A stretch of DNA of 36,908 nt, from positions 1 through 36,908 of the forward strand of contig JADLEK010000039.1 in the NCBI GenBank assembly GCA_020846135.1. The letters are read 5' to 3'. Made by a program: the position numbers and the translations under genes. The stretch comes from Gammaproteobacteria bacterium. GTDB lineage: Bacteria; Pseudomonadota; Gammaproteobacteria; Competibacterales; Competibacteraceae. The notes under the pieces were generated by a model. It was not told the origin of the DNA. It ran no database searches and worked only from the letters and a program-made list of their open reading frames with translations. Every line of letters starts with the position of its first letter. The stretch's first letter is position 1. Shown here one piece after another: positions 19,522 to 30,000 of this stretch.

Positions 19522-20690
19522 GGCAGGGCCTCAAAGGCAGTCGGTGAGTGGGAAGGGTTGATATTGCCGAGAGTGCGGTGAAAAGCCCGCAACTCCGGGG
19601 TTTCAGGCAAGCGCTTGTAGCGGACCACAAAGGCGCGAATCTGTTGCAGCATCACTCCGGCCTGGCGGTCGCTCAGCTCGATGCCCAGCTCGCGATAGCC
19701 CTGGCGGACCGCATGAGCGCCGGAATGCTTGCCCAGCACCAGCCGATGACGACGCCCCAGTTCTGCCGGGTCAACACCCTGATAATTTAGCGGATTCTTC
19801 AGCAGGCCATCCACATGAATCCCGGCTTCATGGGTAAATGCGCCTTCGCCGACCAGCGCCTTGTGCCAGGACAGCGGGCGGTTGGCGGCGGTAGCGACCC
19901 GGTGGGACAGCGCCGGGAACCGCGACAGGTCAATATCGATCTGGAAGCCGTACAGCTTGCGCAGACCCATGACCACCTCCTCCAGCGCGGCATTGCCGGC
20001 CCGCTCGCCCAGCCCGTTGACCGTGGTGTTGAGGTGGGTTGCGCCCCCCACTGCGGCGGCCAGCGTATTCGCCGTGGCCAAACCGAGATCGTCATGGGCG
20101 TGCATTTCCAGTTCGAGATCGAGCGCCGCCCGCAGCTTTTGAAAGATCGCCAACGTTCCGAACGGCTCCATGATCCCGAGGGTATCGGCGAAACGGAAGC
20201 GGCGCGCCCCGGCGGTTTGCGCGATTTCAGCCGCTTGCAACAGAAAATCGGGATCGGCCCGCGAGGCGTCCTCACCGCCGACGATCACCTCCAGCCCCAG
20301 ATCCCGCGCCTGGGGCACGAGGCAGCGGATTGCAGCCAGCGCCTGATCGCGTTGCCAGCCGAGCTTGTAGCGCAACTGCTGATCAGACAGCGGCACTGAC
20401 AAGTCCACTGCCCACACCCCCAGATCGCGGCACAGCCGCAGATCCGGTTCACTCATCCGGCTCCACGCCAGCAACCGGGCGTTCAGACCGAGCGCCGCCA
20501 AATCGCGGATACTGTCCCGCTCCTCCGCGCCCATCGCCGGAATGCCCACTTCCAGCTCCGGTACGCCCAAGGCGACCAGTTCACTGGCGATGGCCCGTTT
20601 TTCATCCTGGGAAAAGGCCACGCCTGCCGATTGCTCGCCATCGCGCAGGGTGGTGTCGTCGATGATCAAAGTACGGGAAACAGGAGTCAT
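19518..20690 (-). CDS. nifV: Homocitrate synthase NifV
   Basis: 390 residues of the alpha-IPM/homocitrate synthase family. Divalent metal ligands are visible: D12 in [11 protein letters not shown], and H197 and H199 in [10 protein letters not shown]. Also seen are the substrate loop [28 protein letters not shown] and [12 protein letters not shown]. It condenses acetyl-CoA and 2-oxoglutarate to homocitrate, the organic ligand of FeMo-cofactor. Lysine-pathway homocitrate synthase is an alternative in other lineages, but the coupled nifW and nifZ make NifV nearly certain. A sigma-54/NifA-type promoter lies 38-53 bases upstream. Confidence 0.95.
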   Translation of the reverse strand: MTPVSRTLIIDDTTLRDGEQSAGVAFSQDEKRAIASELVALGVPELEVGIPAMGAEERDSIRDLAALGLNARLLAWSRMSEPDLRLCRDLGVWAVDLSVPLSDQQLRYKLGWQRDQALAAIRCLVPQARDLGLEVIVGGEDASRADPDFLLQAAEIAQTAGARRFRFADTLGIMEPFGTLAIFQKLRAALDLELEMHAHDDLGLATANTLAAAVGGATHLNTTVNGLGERAGNAALEEVVMGLRKLYGFQIDIDLSRFPALSHRVATAANRPLSWHKALVGEGAFTHEAGIHVDGLLKNPLNYQGVDPAELGRRHRLVLGKHSGAHAVRQGYRELGIELSDRQAGVMLQQIRAFVVRYKRLPETPELRAFHRTLGNINPSHSPTAFEALP

Positions 20691-20727
20691 GTAGGCGGTC
20701 CGGCAGGTAATAGCGTTGCCGGTGGGT

Positions 20728-20743
20728 TACAAAGCGCGTGCCA
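20728..20743 (-). promoter_or_regulatory. Sigma-54 type promoter of nifV
   Basis: On the minus strand the sequence is TGGCACGCGCTTTGTA. This matches the -24/-12 consensus TGGCACG-N4-TTGCA except for GT instead of GC at -12, with the required 10 bases between GG and G. Predicted transcription start is near 20717, giving a leader of about 27 bases to the nifV ATG. Confidence 0.65.
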
Positions 20744-20825
20744 ATTCAGGAAGATTTGCTAAACAACGGGTTGCCGGTTAGTTTTCCCGGTGGAGAACGG
20801 TTTGAGACAGAGCAAACCGCCGGGT

Positions 20826-20841
20826 TGTGGGAAAACTGACA
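20826..20841. promoter_or_regulatory. NifA upstream activator site (TGT-N10-ACA)
   Basis: TGT (20826-20828), ten bases, ACA (20839-20841) is an exact match to the NifA binding consensus. Its centre is about 116 bases upstream of the predicted nifV transcription start, the normal position for enhancer-type activation of sigma-54 promoters. It also sits only 11 bases before the divergent adenylyltransferase ATG, so bound NifA might affect that gene. Confidence 0.6.
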
Positions 20842-20852
20842 AGAGATTCACG

Positions 20853-20876
20853 ATGGAAATGACGATGGAAATGACG
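20853..20876 (+). repeat. 12-bp tandem duplication at the adenylyltransferase start
   Basis: ATGGAAATGACG occurs twice head to tail (20853-20864 and 20865-20876), giving the N-terminus MEMTMEMT and four possible start codons. This looks like replication slippage. The true initiation codon is therefore ambiguous. Confidence 0.8.
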
Positions 20877-21641
20877 GATCAAGAACTGTTGCGCTATAGC
20901 CGGCAAATTCTATTGCCGGAGTTCGATATTGCCGGTCAGGAACGGCTGCGCCACGCCCATGTCGTGATCGTCGGCCTGGGCGGACTGGGATCGGCAGCGG
21001 CGATGTACCTGGCTGCGGCGGGCATCGGGCGACTGACGCTGGTTGATTTTGACCGGGTGGATCTGTCGAATCTGCAACGCCAGATCATTCACCGCACTGC
21101 TGATATTGGCCGATCCAAGGTCGAATCCGCCCGCGACGCGCTACAGGCGCTGAATCCCCTGGTCACCATCGTGACCATTCCCAGGGCGCTGACCGAAGCG
21201 GAATTGCTGGACCAAGCGCAGCAGGCGGATGTGCTGGTCGACGCTAGCGACAATCTGCCCACCCGACTGATGATGAATGCGGCCTGTGTGCAGACGGGTA
21301 CGCCGCTGGTCTCCGGGGCGGCGATCCGGCTGGAGGGGCAAGTGCTGGTCTGGCAACCGGGTGGAGAAGGCGGCTGTTATCGCTGCCTGTATCGGGACGC
21401 CCAACTCCATGCCGAAACCTGTGCGCAAACCGGGGTGCTGGCCCCGGTCGTCGGAGTCATCGGCAGCCTTCAGGCGGTGGAAGCCATTAAGCTGCTGACC
21501 GATCTCGGAACCACGCTCAAGGGTCGCCTGCTGGTGCTAGACGCCAAGCACATGGAATGGCGGACGCTGCGGGTCCGGCGCTGGCTGGAGTGTCCGGTTT
21601 GCGGCGAACTGGCCGGCGTTCAGCTCGGCGGTAGCCTGTAG
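20853..21641 (+). CDS. MoeB/ThiF/HesA-type sulfur-carrier adenylyltransferase
   Basis: 262 residues from the ATG at 20853. The E1-like nucleotide site is [21 protein letters not shown], with [15 protein letters not shown] and DASDN following. Zinc cysteines are CYRC (C175, C178) and CPVC (C247, C250), and C190 is a candidate catalytic cysteine. It adenylates the C-terminal glycine of a ubiquitin-like carrier for molybdopterin (MoeB), thiazole (ThiF) or nif-linked (HesA) sulfur transfer. Divergent placement from nifV favours a HesA/MoeB role in nitrogenase cofactor supply, but sequence alone cannot tell them apart. Four in-frame ATGs occur in the first eight codons because of a 12-base duplication. 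Confidence 0.85.
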   Translation: MEMTMEMTDQELLRYSRQILLPEFDIAGQERLRHAHVVIVGLGGLGSAAAMYLAAAGIGRLTLVDFDRVDLSNLQRQIIHRTADIGRSKVESARDALQALNPLVTIVTIPRALTEAELLDQAQQADVLVDASDNLPTRLMMNAACVQTGTPLVSGAAIRLEGQVLVWQPGGEGGCYRCLYRDAQLHAETCAQTGVLAPVVGVIGSLQAVEAIKLLTDLGTTLKGRLLVLDAKHMEWRTLRVRRWLECPVCGELAGVQLGGSL

Positions 21642-21716
21642 CCGATGGCGGGACTGCTCGGCCCGTTCCGCTGCTTCCCGGCGCTGTGGTGAACTTGGCG
21701 GGCCAGCAGGGTATAC

Positions 21717-21873
21717 CAGGGTGGTCATCAGAATTGGCCGTAGCCGCAGGGTCGCCGCCTCCAGCACCGCTTCGCGCCGGTCCAGTCCGGTCAGGCGCAA
21801 CTGGTTAGCCACCTCAACGATCAGGATGCCGTTCTTGGTGATCAGTCCCACCAGTATCACCAGCCCGATTGTG
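21717..21873 (-). pseudogene. Fragment of RND efflux transporter (inner-membrane pump)
   Basis: About 52 codons match the C-terminal membrane region of AcrB/MexB-type RND pumps: [42 protein letters not shown]. Both ends are lost. At the 5' side the frame runs into the decayed IS110 transposase near 21873; at the 3' side it dissolves after MTTL. A whole RND pump is over 1000 residues, so this is a non-functional scrap left by a deletion. Confidence 0.75.
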
Positions 21874-22708
21874 ACCGACCCGGGCGGCGAGATCGACCGC
21901 CCAGCGCTGGAGTCGGGTCAGGGGCTTCTTCCCGGTATGGTCTTGGGTCATGGCCGCGAGCAAAGCCGAGCGGGCGCCGTGAATAAACAGCATCCGCAGG
22001 TAGCGGTCGCCCCGCTTGCTGATGCCACCCAGGCAGCGGCGCTGGCCGCTACTCGACTCGCGCGGGGTCAGGCCCCGCCAGGCGGCGAGATGGCGACCAT
22101 CACGGAACGCTGCCATGCCACTGACGGTGGCGATCAAGGCGGTCGCGATTAACAGGCCAATGCCGGGTACTGTCATCAGCCGCTGGACCTCGGGCCGCCG
22201 TTTGGCCTGCTCGCGGAGTTGTTGCTCAATGGCGGCGATGCGGGTGTCGAGGGTGCGAATTTCCGCAACAGGCCCCGGGTGGTGTTGATCCGGTCGGTGC
22301 GGGTCGCCATCCAGGCGCTGCGGACCCGATGCAGACCTTGAAGACCTTGTTGATCCACGGTCTTGACCGGCACCGGTGGCAGATCGCCGCAGCGGTCGGC
22401 TTCCAGCAGCGCGGACGCGTCGGCCCGGTCCGTCTTATTGCGGCGGACAGAGGGCCGCACATGCTGGGGTGGCAACCGCTTGACCTCGTGACCCTGGGCC
22501 TGGAACGTCCGTGCCCAGTGGTGGGCCGCGCCGCAGGTCTCCATCACGATCCGGTACGGCGGGCGATTGACGAAGAGCAGTTGGCGAAGAACTGAGCGAA
22601 ACCCTCTCGCGACAGACGCTTGCGCTCGACCAGGCGACCTTGTTCATCGCTGATCGCCAGCTCGAAAACAGTTTTTGCCAAGTCAACGGCGACGGTGGTA
22701 GCGTTCAT
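21874..22708 (-). pseudogene. IS110-family transposase, frameshifted and truncated
   Basis: The N-terminus (ATG 22708) reads TTVAVDLAKTVFELAISDE, the DEDD-type RuvC-like start. Another frame continues with RIVMETCGAAHHWARTF, RRNKTDRADASALLEA and LQGLHRVRSAWMATRTDR. A third frame has the Transposase_20 part TVPGIGLLIATALIATVSG, SSGQRRCLGGISKRGDRYLR and AARVGHN. At least two frame changes are needed (near 22575 and near 22270), and residues normally present between the two domains appear deleted. The 3' end is replaced by the RND fragment. The 220 bases upstream (22709-22931), where IS110 elements carry their structured non-coding end, contain no gene I recognise. Confidence 0.85.
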
Positions 22709-22931
22709 GGTCGGATTCCTTCTGCACGATGAATGAGATTCGTTTGACTCCTCATTCTGGCACTGTTGATGCCGATGAGAGGCGGGAGGAGTCCATCCCA
22801 TCGCTGCACAGGAGACCGCGCCATAACAAGTGTTGGCATTTGAATGCTCATCGAGTGGCGCGGCCCTGGTGAGCAAAGACGTTAGGCAACAAACTAAAGA
22901 AACTTAAAATGAGGTATTTTATGTCCCACGC

Positions 22932-25900
22932 TCATGCCTCATCGCCCTTCGGGTTGAAATGCCGGAAGGCGCGGCGCGCCGCACCCCGGGTACTGCCCGC
23001 GACCGCTGAATCAGCGCTCTCGCCGCGCCGTTCCAGATGCGCCGCCAACTGGGCTACGCTGGGAAAGCGGAACAGTTCGATAATATCGAGCGCCTGCCCA
23101 AGCGTCTTACTCAAGAGACGGTGGATGCGCACCATGTGGACTGAAGTGCCGCCCAGTTCAAATACCTGCCGCTCACGATCCACCGCCGGCAATTCCAGCA
23201 CCTCGGCGAAAATGCCGGCAATGGTCGCTTCCAGCGCGTTTTGCAGCGGCGCTGATTCATGCGGAATCGGCGGGGCGATCCCGGGCAGGCAGCTACGGTC
23301 AATCTTGCCATTGGCGGTCAGTGGCAGCGCATCGAGCAGGATGATCGCCTCGGGGGTCATGTAGTCCGGCAGTCGTTCCGCCAGCCAGTCCTTGAGCGCC
23401 TCTGGAAGAAGGCTAGAGGGTGGTTTAATCGGCTCGTTTTCTTCCCCCACAGCGGGCAGACCACCCAAAAAGCTGTGCAGCAACTCGCGGTTATCCCCCA
23501 GTTCCAGCATCTCCGGCAACCGAGCCGGACTCACCGCACCAATCGCGCACAGCCCCAGTTTCAACAGTGCGGCTTCCTCCATTAACAACTGCCCCATGTA
23601 GCCCGCTTCCAGCAAACAGAAGTCACGGGCCAGCGCACCATACAGGGGCCGGATCGCGGTATAGGCGGCAATGAAAAACAGGGAAAAGGCGGCGCTGGCG
23701 AAAATTGGACGATTCCCGGCCAGATGCAATTCATCGGGCAATTCCAGCCCGGCAGCGACGGGTTCCAGACTGTGGCGATCCGGGTGATAGTAATAAAGGC
23801 CAGCAGCTAGTTCGCTGACCCGTCCGGGCTGGACGTGCAGCCAGACCTGGACGGGATAGGCGGTTCCTGCCGAAGCATAGCGGTACTTGGGCAAGCCGGT
23901 CTCAGCGCTGGGCAAGGCCCGCAACGCGCCCAGCAGTTTGGCCAAGCGATCCAGCGGCACCGGATCGGGGGCATAACGACGCACGGTTCGACGGCGATGC
24001 CAGATCGCAGGATCAGGCGTTGCGCCAGGCAAGGCGATCTCGCGATGAGCGGTTACGGGACGCAAGGCCGGGCGGCGCAGCCGGAAGGCCAGTCGTTCCA
24101 CCGGGTCCATCAGCACGTCGCCAACTTCCAGCGAACTTTCCGGTTCTGCAGACGCGACTGGCGCAGGTACGACGTAGGCCACCAACCGGCGCTCGCCGCC
24201 GGGATCGCCCTGGGCGATTACCAGCGCATCGCCAACGCCCGGATGAGTCCGCAACGCGGTTTCAATCTCACCCAATTCGATCCGGTGACCGCGCACCTTG
24301 ACCTGAAAATCTTCGCGGCCCAGAAATTCAATAGCCCCGTCGTCGAGATAACTGCCCAGATCGCCGGTTTCGTAGAGGCGTCCGCCACCGCAAGGGTGAT
24401 GGATGAATTTCGCCTCGGTGCGCACCACATCGCCCCAATAGCCCCGCGCCAGGCCGGCCCCGCCAATGAACAGCCGTCCCGGTACGCCATCGGGCGTCGG
24501 TTGCAGCGCTTCGTTAAGAATGTGGTAGGTCTGATTGGCCAGCGGCCAGCCGTAGGGAATGCTGCGCCAGGCCGGGTTGATTTCATCGACTTGAAAATAA
24601 TTCGACCAGATCGCCGCCTCGGTCGCCCCGCCCAGAACGTAAAGCGTGGCCTTGGGAGCTAGCGCCTTGAGTCGCCCGGGCAAGGTCAGCGGCGTCCAGT
24701 CGCCGGACAACATCACCACCCGCAGACTGTCCGGCAATGGCCGACCATGTTCCAGCAGCATCGCCAACAATGCGGGTACGGTATTCCAGACCGTGACACG
24801 GTGGCGGGTCATCAATTCCAGCCAGTGACCGGGATCGCGCAAGCGTTCGGGATCGGGCAATACCAGCCGGCCACCACAGCTTAGCAGGCCGAACAGGTCG
24901 TAAACCGACAAATCGAAACTCAGCGAAGACAGCCCGAGAACCGCATCGTCCGGGCCGATGCCGAAACGGCGATGGACATCGATCAGGGTATTCAACGCCG
25001 CCTGGTGTTCGATCATCACCCCCTTGGGTTGACCGGTCGAACCCGAAGTGTAAATGACATAGGCCAAATCCGAAGGGCGGACGTCGGATCGCGGCTTTAG
25101 AGATTCGTCATCCGGCACCAATCCATCCACCGCCACCACCTGCACATTGCCCGGCCAGACCAGTTCTCGCCAATGGGACTGAGTCAGCACCAAAGTCAAC
25201 GCGCTGTTTTCAGACAGATAACGGCGACGCAATTCAGGCAAAGCGGGATCAATGGGCAGATAGGCCACGCCGGCGGCGAGGATGCCCAGAGCGGCGGCGG
25301 CCTGCTCCCAACCCTTGTCCATCGCGATGCCGACGAGTTGGTTAGGACTGCAACCCGCCGCCCGCACAATCCGGGCGACACGGCGGGCAATGGCGGCCAA
25401 TTCCCCGTAACTCAAGCCATGCTCCGAAGTAAAAACCGCCAGGCGTTCAGGGTCACGTTCGGCCCAGGCAAAGAAGCCTTCATGCAGCAAACCCTTGGGC
25501 AAGGGTGCTTGTGTAGCATTAGCGCGAAGGCGGCGCTCCCGCTGTTCAACCGGCAAATGCGCGCCCAGCGGCCAGTTCCAAGCTGCTTCCTCCCCGGCCA
25601 AGGCTTCCACAAATCGCTGATAGGCCGCAAACATCGTCCCGATCAGGCTGTCCGGAAACAGTTCTTCAACGGCGTCCCAGGACAGAATCAGCCGGTCGCC
25701 ATCCTCGATCGCGTGGTGGTCAATCCAGACCTGCGGGGTCTGGGTAATCGCGTAGTCCGAACGGCCTAGCCAGGCGGTTGGCAATTCGGTTTCCGCCGCC
25801 TGGCGATGACCCAGGGCGCTGGTGAACACCACCGGGATCGAGTCGGTCATGCCATGCCGAGTCCGGGCCAGTTCGCGGATCACTCGCACCCCGCTCCAGG

Positions 25901-27014
25901 CATGGTGATCCAGATCGCGGAGCAGGCGGGATTGCAGGGTTCTGGCCCGTTCGGTGAAGGTTTCAGCGCGGGCGTCGACTTCCAGCAACAGCGTCGAGGT
26001 GAAATCGCCGACCACTCCGGCGTATTCCTCCGGGGCGTTAAAAGTGGTCAGGGTGATCAAGAATCGCTGGGTCTTGCTCCAGGTCGCCAGAATGTCGGCA
26101 TAAGCCGCGACCAGCAGATTGCTGGGCGTCAGGCCAACGGTCCGCGCCCGTTCCCGCAGTGCGCTCCAGACGGGAGCTAAGAGGGTGTGGCTATGGCGGG
26201 TGAAGTGAGGCCGCTCAATCTGCGAAGGCGCTTTGGCTAGAGGCAGTTCCGGAGGGCCGGGTAGCGTATCCAGCCGGGATCGCCAATAGGTTTCAGCACG
26301 GGCCTGCTCCTCCGGCGCAGCGCCGCCGGATCGCGCGTAGTCGGCGAAACGATGATGCAGGGGCGGCAAAACCGTGTGCGGATTCTGATAAAGCGCTCCC
26401 CATTCACGGTAGAGCTGCAACATGCTGGCGGCATCAGCAATCAACAGATCCAGGCCCATGTGAACGCGGGTTTGCCCGTCGAGGCGGATCAGGCGGATGT
26501 CGAACAGCGGCCAATGGGCAGGATCAAAGGTCTGGTGCGACAGGGATTCACGCAGAGCGGCCAGCCGTTCCGAGGCGTCAACGCAGTCGCGCCAGTCGAG
26601 AACCTCAATCCGGTAAGGCGGCGGCTCGGCCAAAATGCGCTGACGGCCATTCTCGGAGATCACCACCCGCAGCATCTCATGGCGAGCAATGAGCGCCTGC
26701 CAAGCGGCTTCCAGGCGGACAGGATCCAGTTCCGGGCTGACAAATTCCCGGTAGGCATGACAACCGACCTTGCCCAGCGTCATGGCGCGGCGACCGACCC
26801 AGTAGGCTTGCTGAATCTCGGTGAGCGGAAATTCCTCCGGCTCGTCCCGTTCAGCGCGCAACCGGGCCAGAATCGGGTCCTTGTTCAGCGCCAGCGCCTG
26901 TTTATCGTCCTCGGTCAGTACGCCCTTGGGCGCACGGATATTTAGCCGTTCGCCGTCGAGCGCGACCGTCACTCCCCGGCGGCGCAGAGCTTCAATAATT
27001 TCACTGGCGGTCAT
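22932..27014 (-). CDS. NRPS: docking-Cy-A(Cys, internal oxidase)-PCP, thiazole-forming
   Basis: 1360 residues. Residues 1-55 resemble a TubC-type docking domain. At 60-475 a heterocyclisation domain carries DLLIADAAS (D189, D194) in place of HHxxxDG. From 510 an adenylation domain has YTSGSTGQPKG, and I read the specificity code as DLYNMSLIWK (D701, L702, Y705, N744, M768, S770, L793, I802, W803, K1237), which is a cysteine code. An FMN-dependent SagB/McbC-type oxidase (about 1000-1190; YASAGTAYPVQVW) is inserted between A8 and A10. A PCP follows with LGGTSVHM (S1291). Predicted output is cysteine cyclised to thiazoline and oxidised to thiazole. There is no thioesterase or reductase, so release needs another protein or the line is incomplete. 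Start overlaps the PKS stop (ATGA). Confidence 0.93.
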   Translation of the reverse strand: MTASEIIEALRRRGVTVALDGERLNIRAPKGVLTEDDKQALALNKDPILARLRAERDEPEEFPLTEIQQAYWVGRRAMTLGKVGCHAYREFVSPELDPVRLEAAWQALIARHEMLRVVISENGRQRILAEPPPYRIEVLDWRDCVDASERLAALRESLSHQTFDPAHWPLFDIRLIRLDGQTRVHMGLDLLIADAASMLQLYREWGALYQNPHTVLPPLHHRFADYARSGGAAPEEQARAETYWRSRLDTLPGPPELPLAKAPSQIERPHFTRHSHTLLAPVWSALRERARTVGLTPSNLLVAAYADILATWSKTQRFLITLTTFNAPEEYAGVVGDFTSTLLLEVDARAETFTERARTLQSRLLRDLDHHAWSGVRVIRELARTRHGMTDSIPVVFTSALGHRQAAETELPTAWLGRSDYAITQTPQVWIDHHAIEDGDRLILSWDAVEELFPDSLIGTMFAAYQRFVEALAGEEAAWNWPLGAHLPVEQRERRLRANATQAPLPKGLLHEGFFAWAERDPERLAVFTSEHGLSYGELAAIARRVARIVRAAGCSPNQLVGIAMDKGWEQAAAALGILAAGVAYLPIDPALPELRRRYLSENSALTLVLTQSHWRELVWPGNVQVVAVDGLVPDDESLKPRSDVRPSDLAYVIYTSGSTGQPKGVMIEHQAALNTLIDVHRRFGIGPDDAVLGLSSLSFDLSVYDLFGLLSCGGRLVLPDPERLRDPGHWLELMTRHRVTVWNTVPALLAMLLEHGRPLPDSLRVVMLSGDWTPLTLPGRLKALAPKATLYVLGGATEAAIWSNYFQVDEINPAWRSIPYGWPLANQTYHILNEALQPTPDGVPGRLFIGGAGLARGYWGDVVRTEAKFIHHPCGGGRLYETGDLGSYLDDGAIEFLGREDFQVKVRGHRIELGEIETALRTHPGVGDALVIAQGDPGGERRLVAYVVPAPVASAEPESSLEVGDVLMDPVERLAFRLRRPALRPVTAHREIALPGATPDPAIWHRRRTVRRYAPDPVPLDRLAKLLGALRALPSAETGLPKYRYASAGTAYPVQVWLHVQPGRVSELAAGLYYYHPDRHSLEPVAAGLELPDELHLAGNRPIFASAAFSLFFIAAYTAIRPLYGALARDFCLLEAGYMGQLLMEEAALLKLGLCAIGAVSPARLPEMLELGDNRELLHSFLGGLPAVGEENEPIKPPSSLLPEALKDWLAERLPDYMTPEAIILLDALPLTANGKIDRSCLPGIAPPIPHESAPLQNALEATIAGIFAEVLELPAVDRERQVFELGGTSVHMVRIHRLLSKTLGQALDIIELFRFPSVAQLAAHLERRGESADSAVAGSTRGAARRAFRHFNPKGDEA

Positions 27015-30000
27015 AGCGACAGTTCCTCCCAGTCGGCATCAGTGGACGGCGCTGGACTCCCCTCGCCCTCCGGGAGAGAGGCCGGGAGTGAGGGCGCAAT
27101 AGCCTCCGCCAATTCCGCCAAACTGCTGCCGCCCAATAACACCGCGATACTGGGCGCATTCCCCAGCGCTGCTCGAATCCGATTCCGCAGTTCCACCGCC
27201 AGCAACGAATCCAGACCGAGTTGAATCAATGGCCGGTGAATGTCCAAGGCGCGATCCGTATCCAGACCCAGCACCCGCCGGGTTTCCCCGATCAGCCGAT
27301 CCAGCAGCGCCGCACCATATTCAGCCTCATGCAACCTGGCTGGCGGCTCCGGCAACCGGGTCTTGATCGGCGGCGGAACCGTGGCGCGCTCCAACCGTTC
27401 CAGCAAAACCGGCGCCCGGCCCGAAGGATGCCGCTGGCGGTAGCGATTCCAGTCGAGGTCAACAATTACCGGGTTGACTTCATTCGCCACCAGCGCCCGA
27501 TCCAGCGCCGCCAGCGCCTGATCAGCGGGCATCGGGGCCAGACCGAGCGCCTCGACCCGTTGCTGCGCCGCTGCATTGAGTTCGTTCGCCATCCCCGCAC
27601 CCGCCCAGCGCCCCCAGGCAATCGACACAGCGGGCAACCCTTGTGAGCGGCGATGCCGGGCCAGCGCATCGAGCAGGGCATTAGCAGCGGCATAACCGCC
27701 TTGACCGGCTGCCCCCAGCACCGAGGCAATAGAGGAAAACAGGACGAAATGATCCAGCGCTTGGCCCAGCGTTGCCTGATGCAAGCACCACGCACCACTG
27801 GCCTTGGCATCCAGCGCGGCGCGAAAACTCGCCCAGTCCAAATCGGTCAGCAGACCGGGCGCTTGAGTTCCGGCACTATGGAACACACTACGCAGCGGCG
27901 GCAAATCAGCCAGCTCGGCGATCAAACAGTCCACTTCATCACGGCGACTGACATCGGCAACCACCCGACGCACCGGAATCGCGAGCGACTCCGCAAAAGC
28001 GTGCGCCTCCGGGGTATCCGCATGGCGACCGACCAATACCAACTGTTCCGCGCCGCGGTCAACCGCCCAACTCGCAACCTGCCGTCCCAATCCGCCCAAT
28101 CCGCCGGTAATCAGCACCGTACCGCGCAAGGTTAGCGGAGCAGTCCGGGGTAGCCGACTACGGGCCAGCCGCGCACAACGGCGCTGGCCCTGTCGCCAGA
28201 GGATCGCTGATTCCGGTGTAGCTGGAGCAGCGGCCAGTTCGCGCGCAACATCGTCCAGAGCATCGGCATCCAGACAACGACAGGCCAATTCTGGATGTTC
28301 CAGCGTCAGCGTCGCCGCAACCCCCCAGAGCGCGGCTTGCTCCGGGTGTGGCGTTTCCAACACTGCGCCCTGAGTGACGAACCACAACGCCGGGCGACTT
28401 TTCGCCGCCAGCAAGGATCGAATCAAGCTGAAGGTCTGCCGACCCTCTTCCTCCCCACCGAAAAACTCCCTCCCCCCTTGCAGGGGAGGGTTGGGGTGGG
28501 GAGTGGAATGCAGATCAACCACATTAGTCACATCACCCAGCCGACCCACCAGTTCGCCGATCGCCTCCAGCGGCGCTTGCCAATGATCCGGCGCGATCTT
28601 CGCGAGGGTGGCAGCCGGGGTCACGATCCGATTTCGGCCATTCAGTTGGCGCATCAGATTGAAACCAGTCGCAGCATCGGAAACCAGAATCAGCCGGGAT
28701 ACAGTGGGTTCAGTAGCCGCAAACAGCGGCTGATCGACCCACTCCACGCGGTAAAACCAGTCAGCAATGGGGTCAACCCGTCCCAGATTTTGCGGCGCAC
28801 GCTTCACATGCAAACCCTGAATCTGCAGTAACCGGCGTCCGGTCGCGTCCAGCAGATCAAGGTCAGCGCTGATCACGGCATCAGCGCGGGTGCAGCGGGC
28901 ATGAACCCAAACCGGACCAGTGGGGATTTCCGCGATGTCAATTCGATCAATCCCCACCGGCAGTAAGGCGTGTCCCTGGGCCTGATCCGCGACCGCCCCG
29001 CCCGCAACTTGCAAACAGGCATCCAGCAAGGCGGGATGCAGCGATCCAGCCGGGGCGTGTAAGCCCGGCGGCAGCGCCACTTCGGCCAGCGCCGCGCCGG
29101 GCGCACGCCACAGCCGCTGAATGCCTTGGAAGGCCGGGCCGATGGTGATGCCCAGGGTTTCGAGTTCGCCGCGCCACACGTCCGGCATAACCGGATCAGT
29201 GCAATGGCGGCGCAGCGCGTCAAGATCAACGCTCCCGGCGGCGAATCCAGTCAACGGAGTAATGACCGCCTCGGCATGTTCCAGCCAGGCATCGCCATCG
29301 TGGCTGACCAGTCGCGTATTGCCGTCCGGAGCTAGCAGCGACCAGATCTCGATGCGACCCGTTTCCGGCGCAATCAGCGGCCGGGCAAAAACCAGCGCAT
29401 TGATCTGACCCGATGCAGACCCGTGCAAAGCTTGCCAGGCCCCGAACAGACAGGCGATTTGGAACGCGCCGGGAATCAGCGCCAGCCCTTGCACCCGGTG
29501 ATCGCCCAACCAGGGAAACCGGTCAAGTCCTGCCGACAAATGGAACTGTGCTTCCCGGGCGGGTGAGAGCAAGCGGGTTCCGGGTAGCCAGACCATCGCA
29601 CCCCGCTCTTCCGACTCCCTCCCCTCTTGCGGAGGAGGGTTGGGGTGGGGGGTGAGCGAAGCTATATCCCGCCAATAGCGGCGACGTTGAAATGGATAAG
29701 TCGGCACAGGAGCGCTGGGGCCGGAACCCAGCAGCGCCGCCCAATCAACGGTCAGGCCCTGAACATACCGGGTCGCCGCCTGGAGCAGATCGCACGGTTC
29801 GTTGGTGGTTGAAGGCTCACGCGGACGTATCGGAATGCGCACCGGCGTTGCCTCAACCAGCAACGCCCGGGCCTCCGCCGCCGAGTCAGCCACAACCGCC
29901 AACCGATATTCAAAATGCCGCCGTCCCAGCGCCGCCGTCCGGCAGATCGCCGGGAAATCCGCCGCATCGGTCAAAAACTCCAGATAACGCTGCCGTAATT

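Noticed and set aside
20721..20737. Plus-strand sigma-54-like element for the adenylyltransferase
   Set aside because: GG and GC are spaced by ten bases, but the flanking bases match poorly and it overlaps the much better minus-strand promoter.
22909..23364. Plus-strand frame of 151 codons over the NRPS 3' end
   Set aside because: Antisense to the PCP domain; Arg/Ser-rich composition and no recognisable motif.
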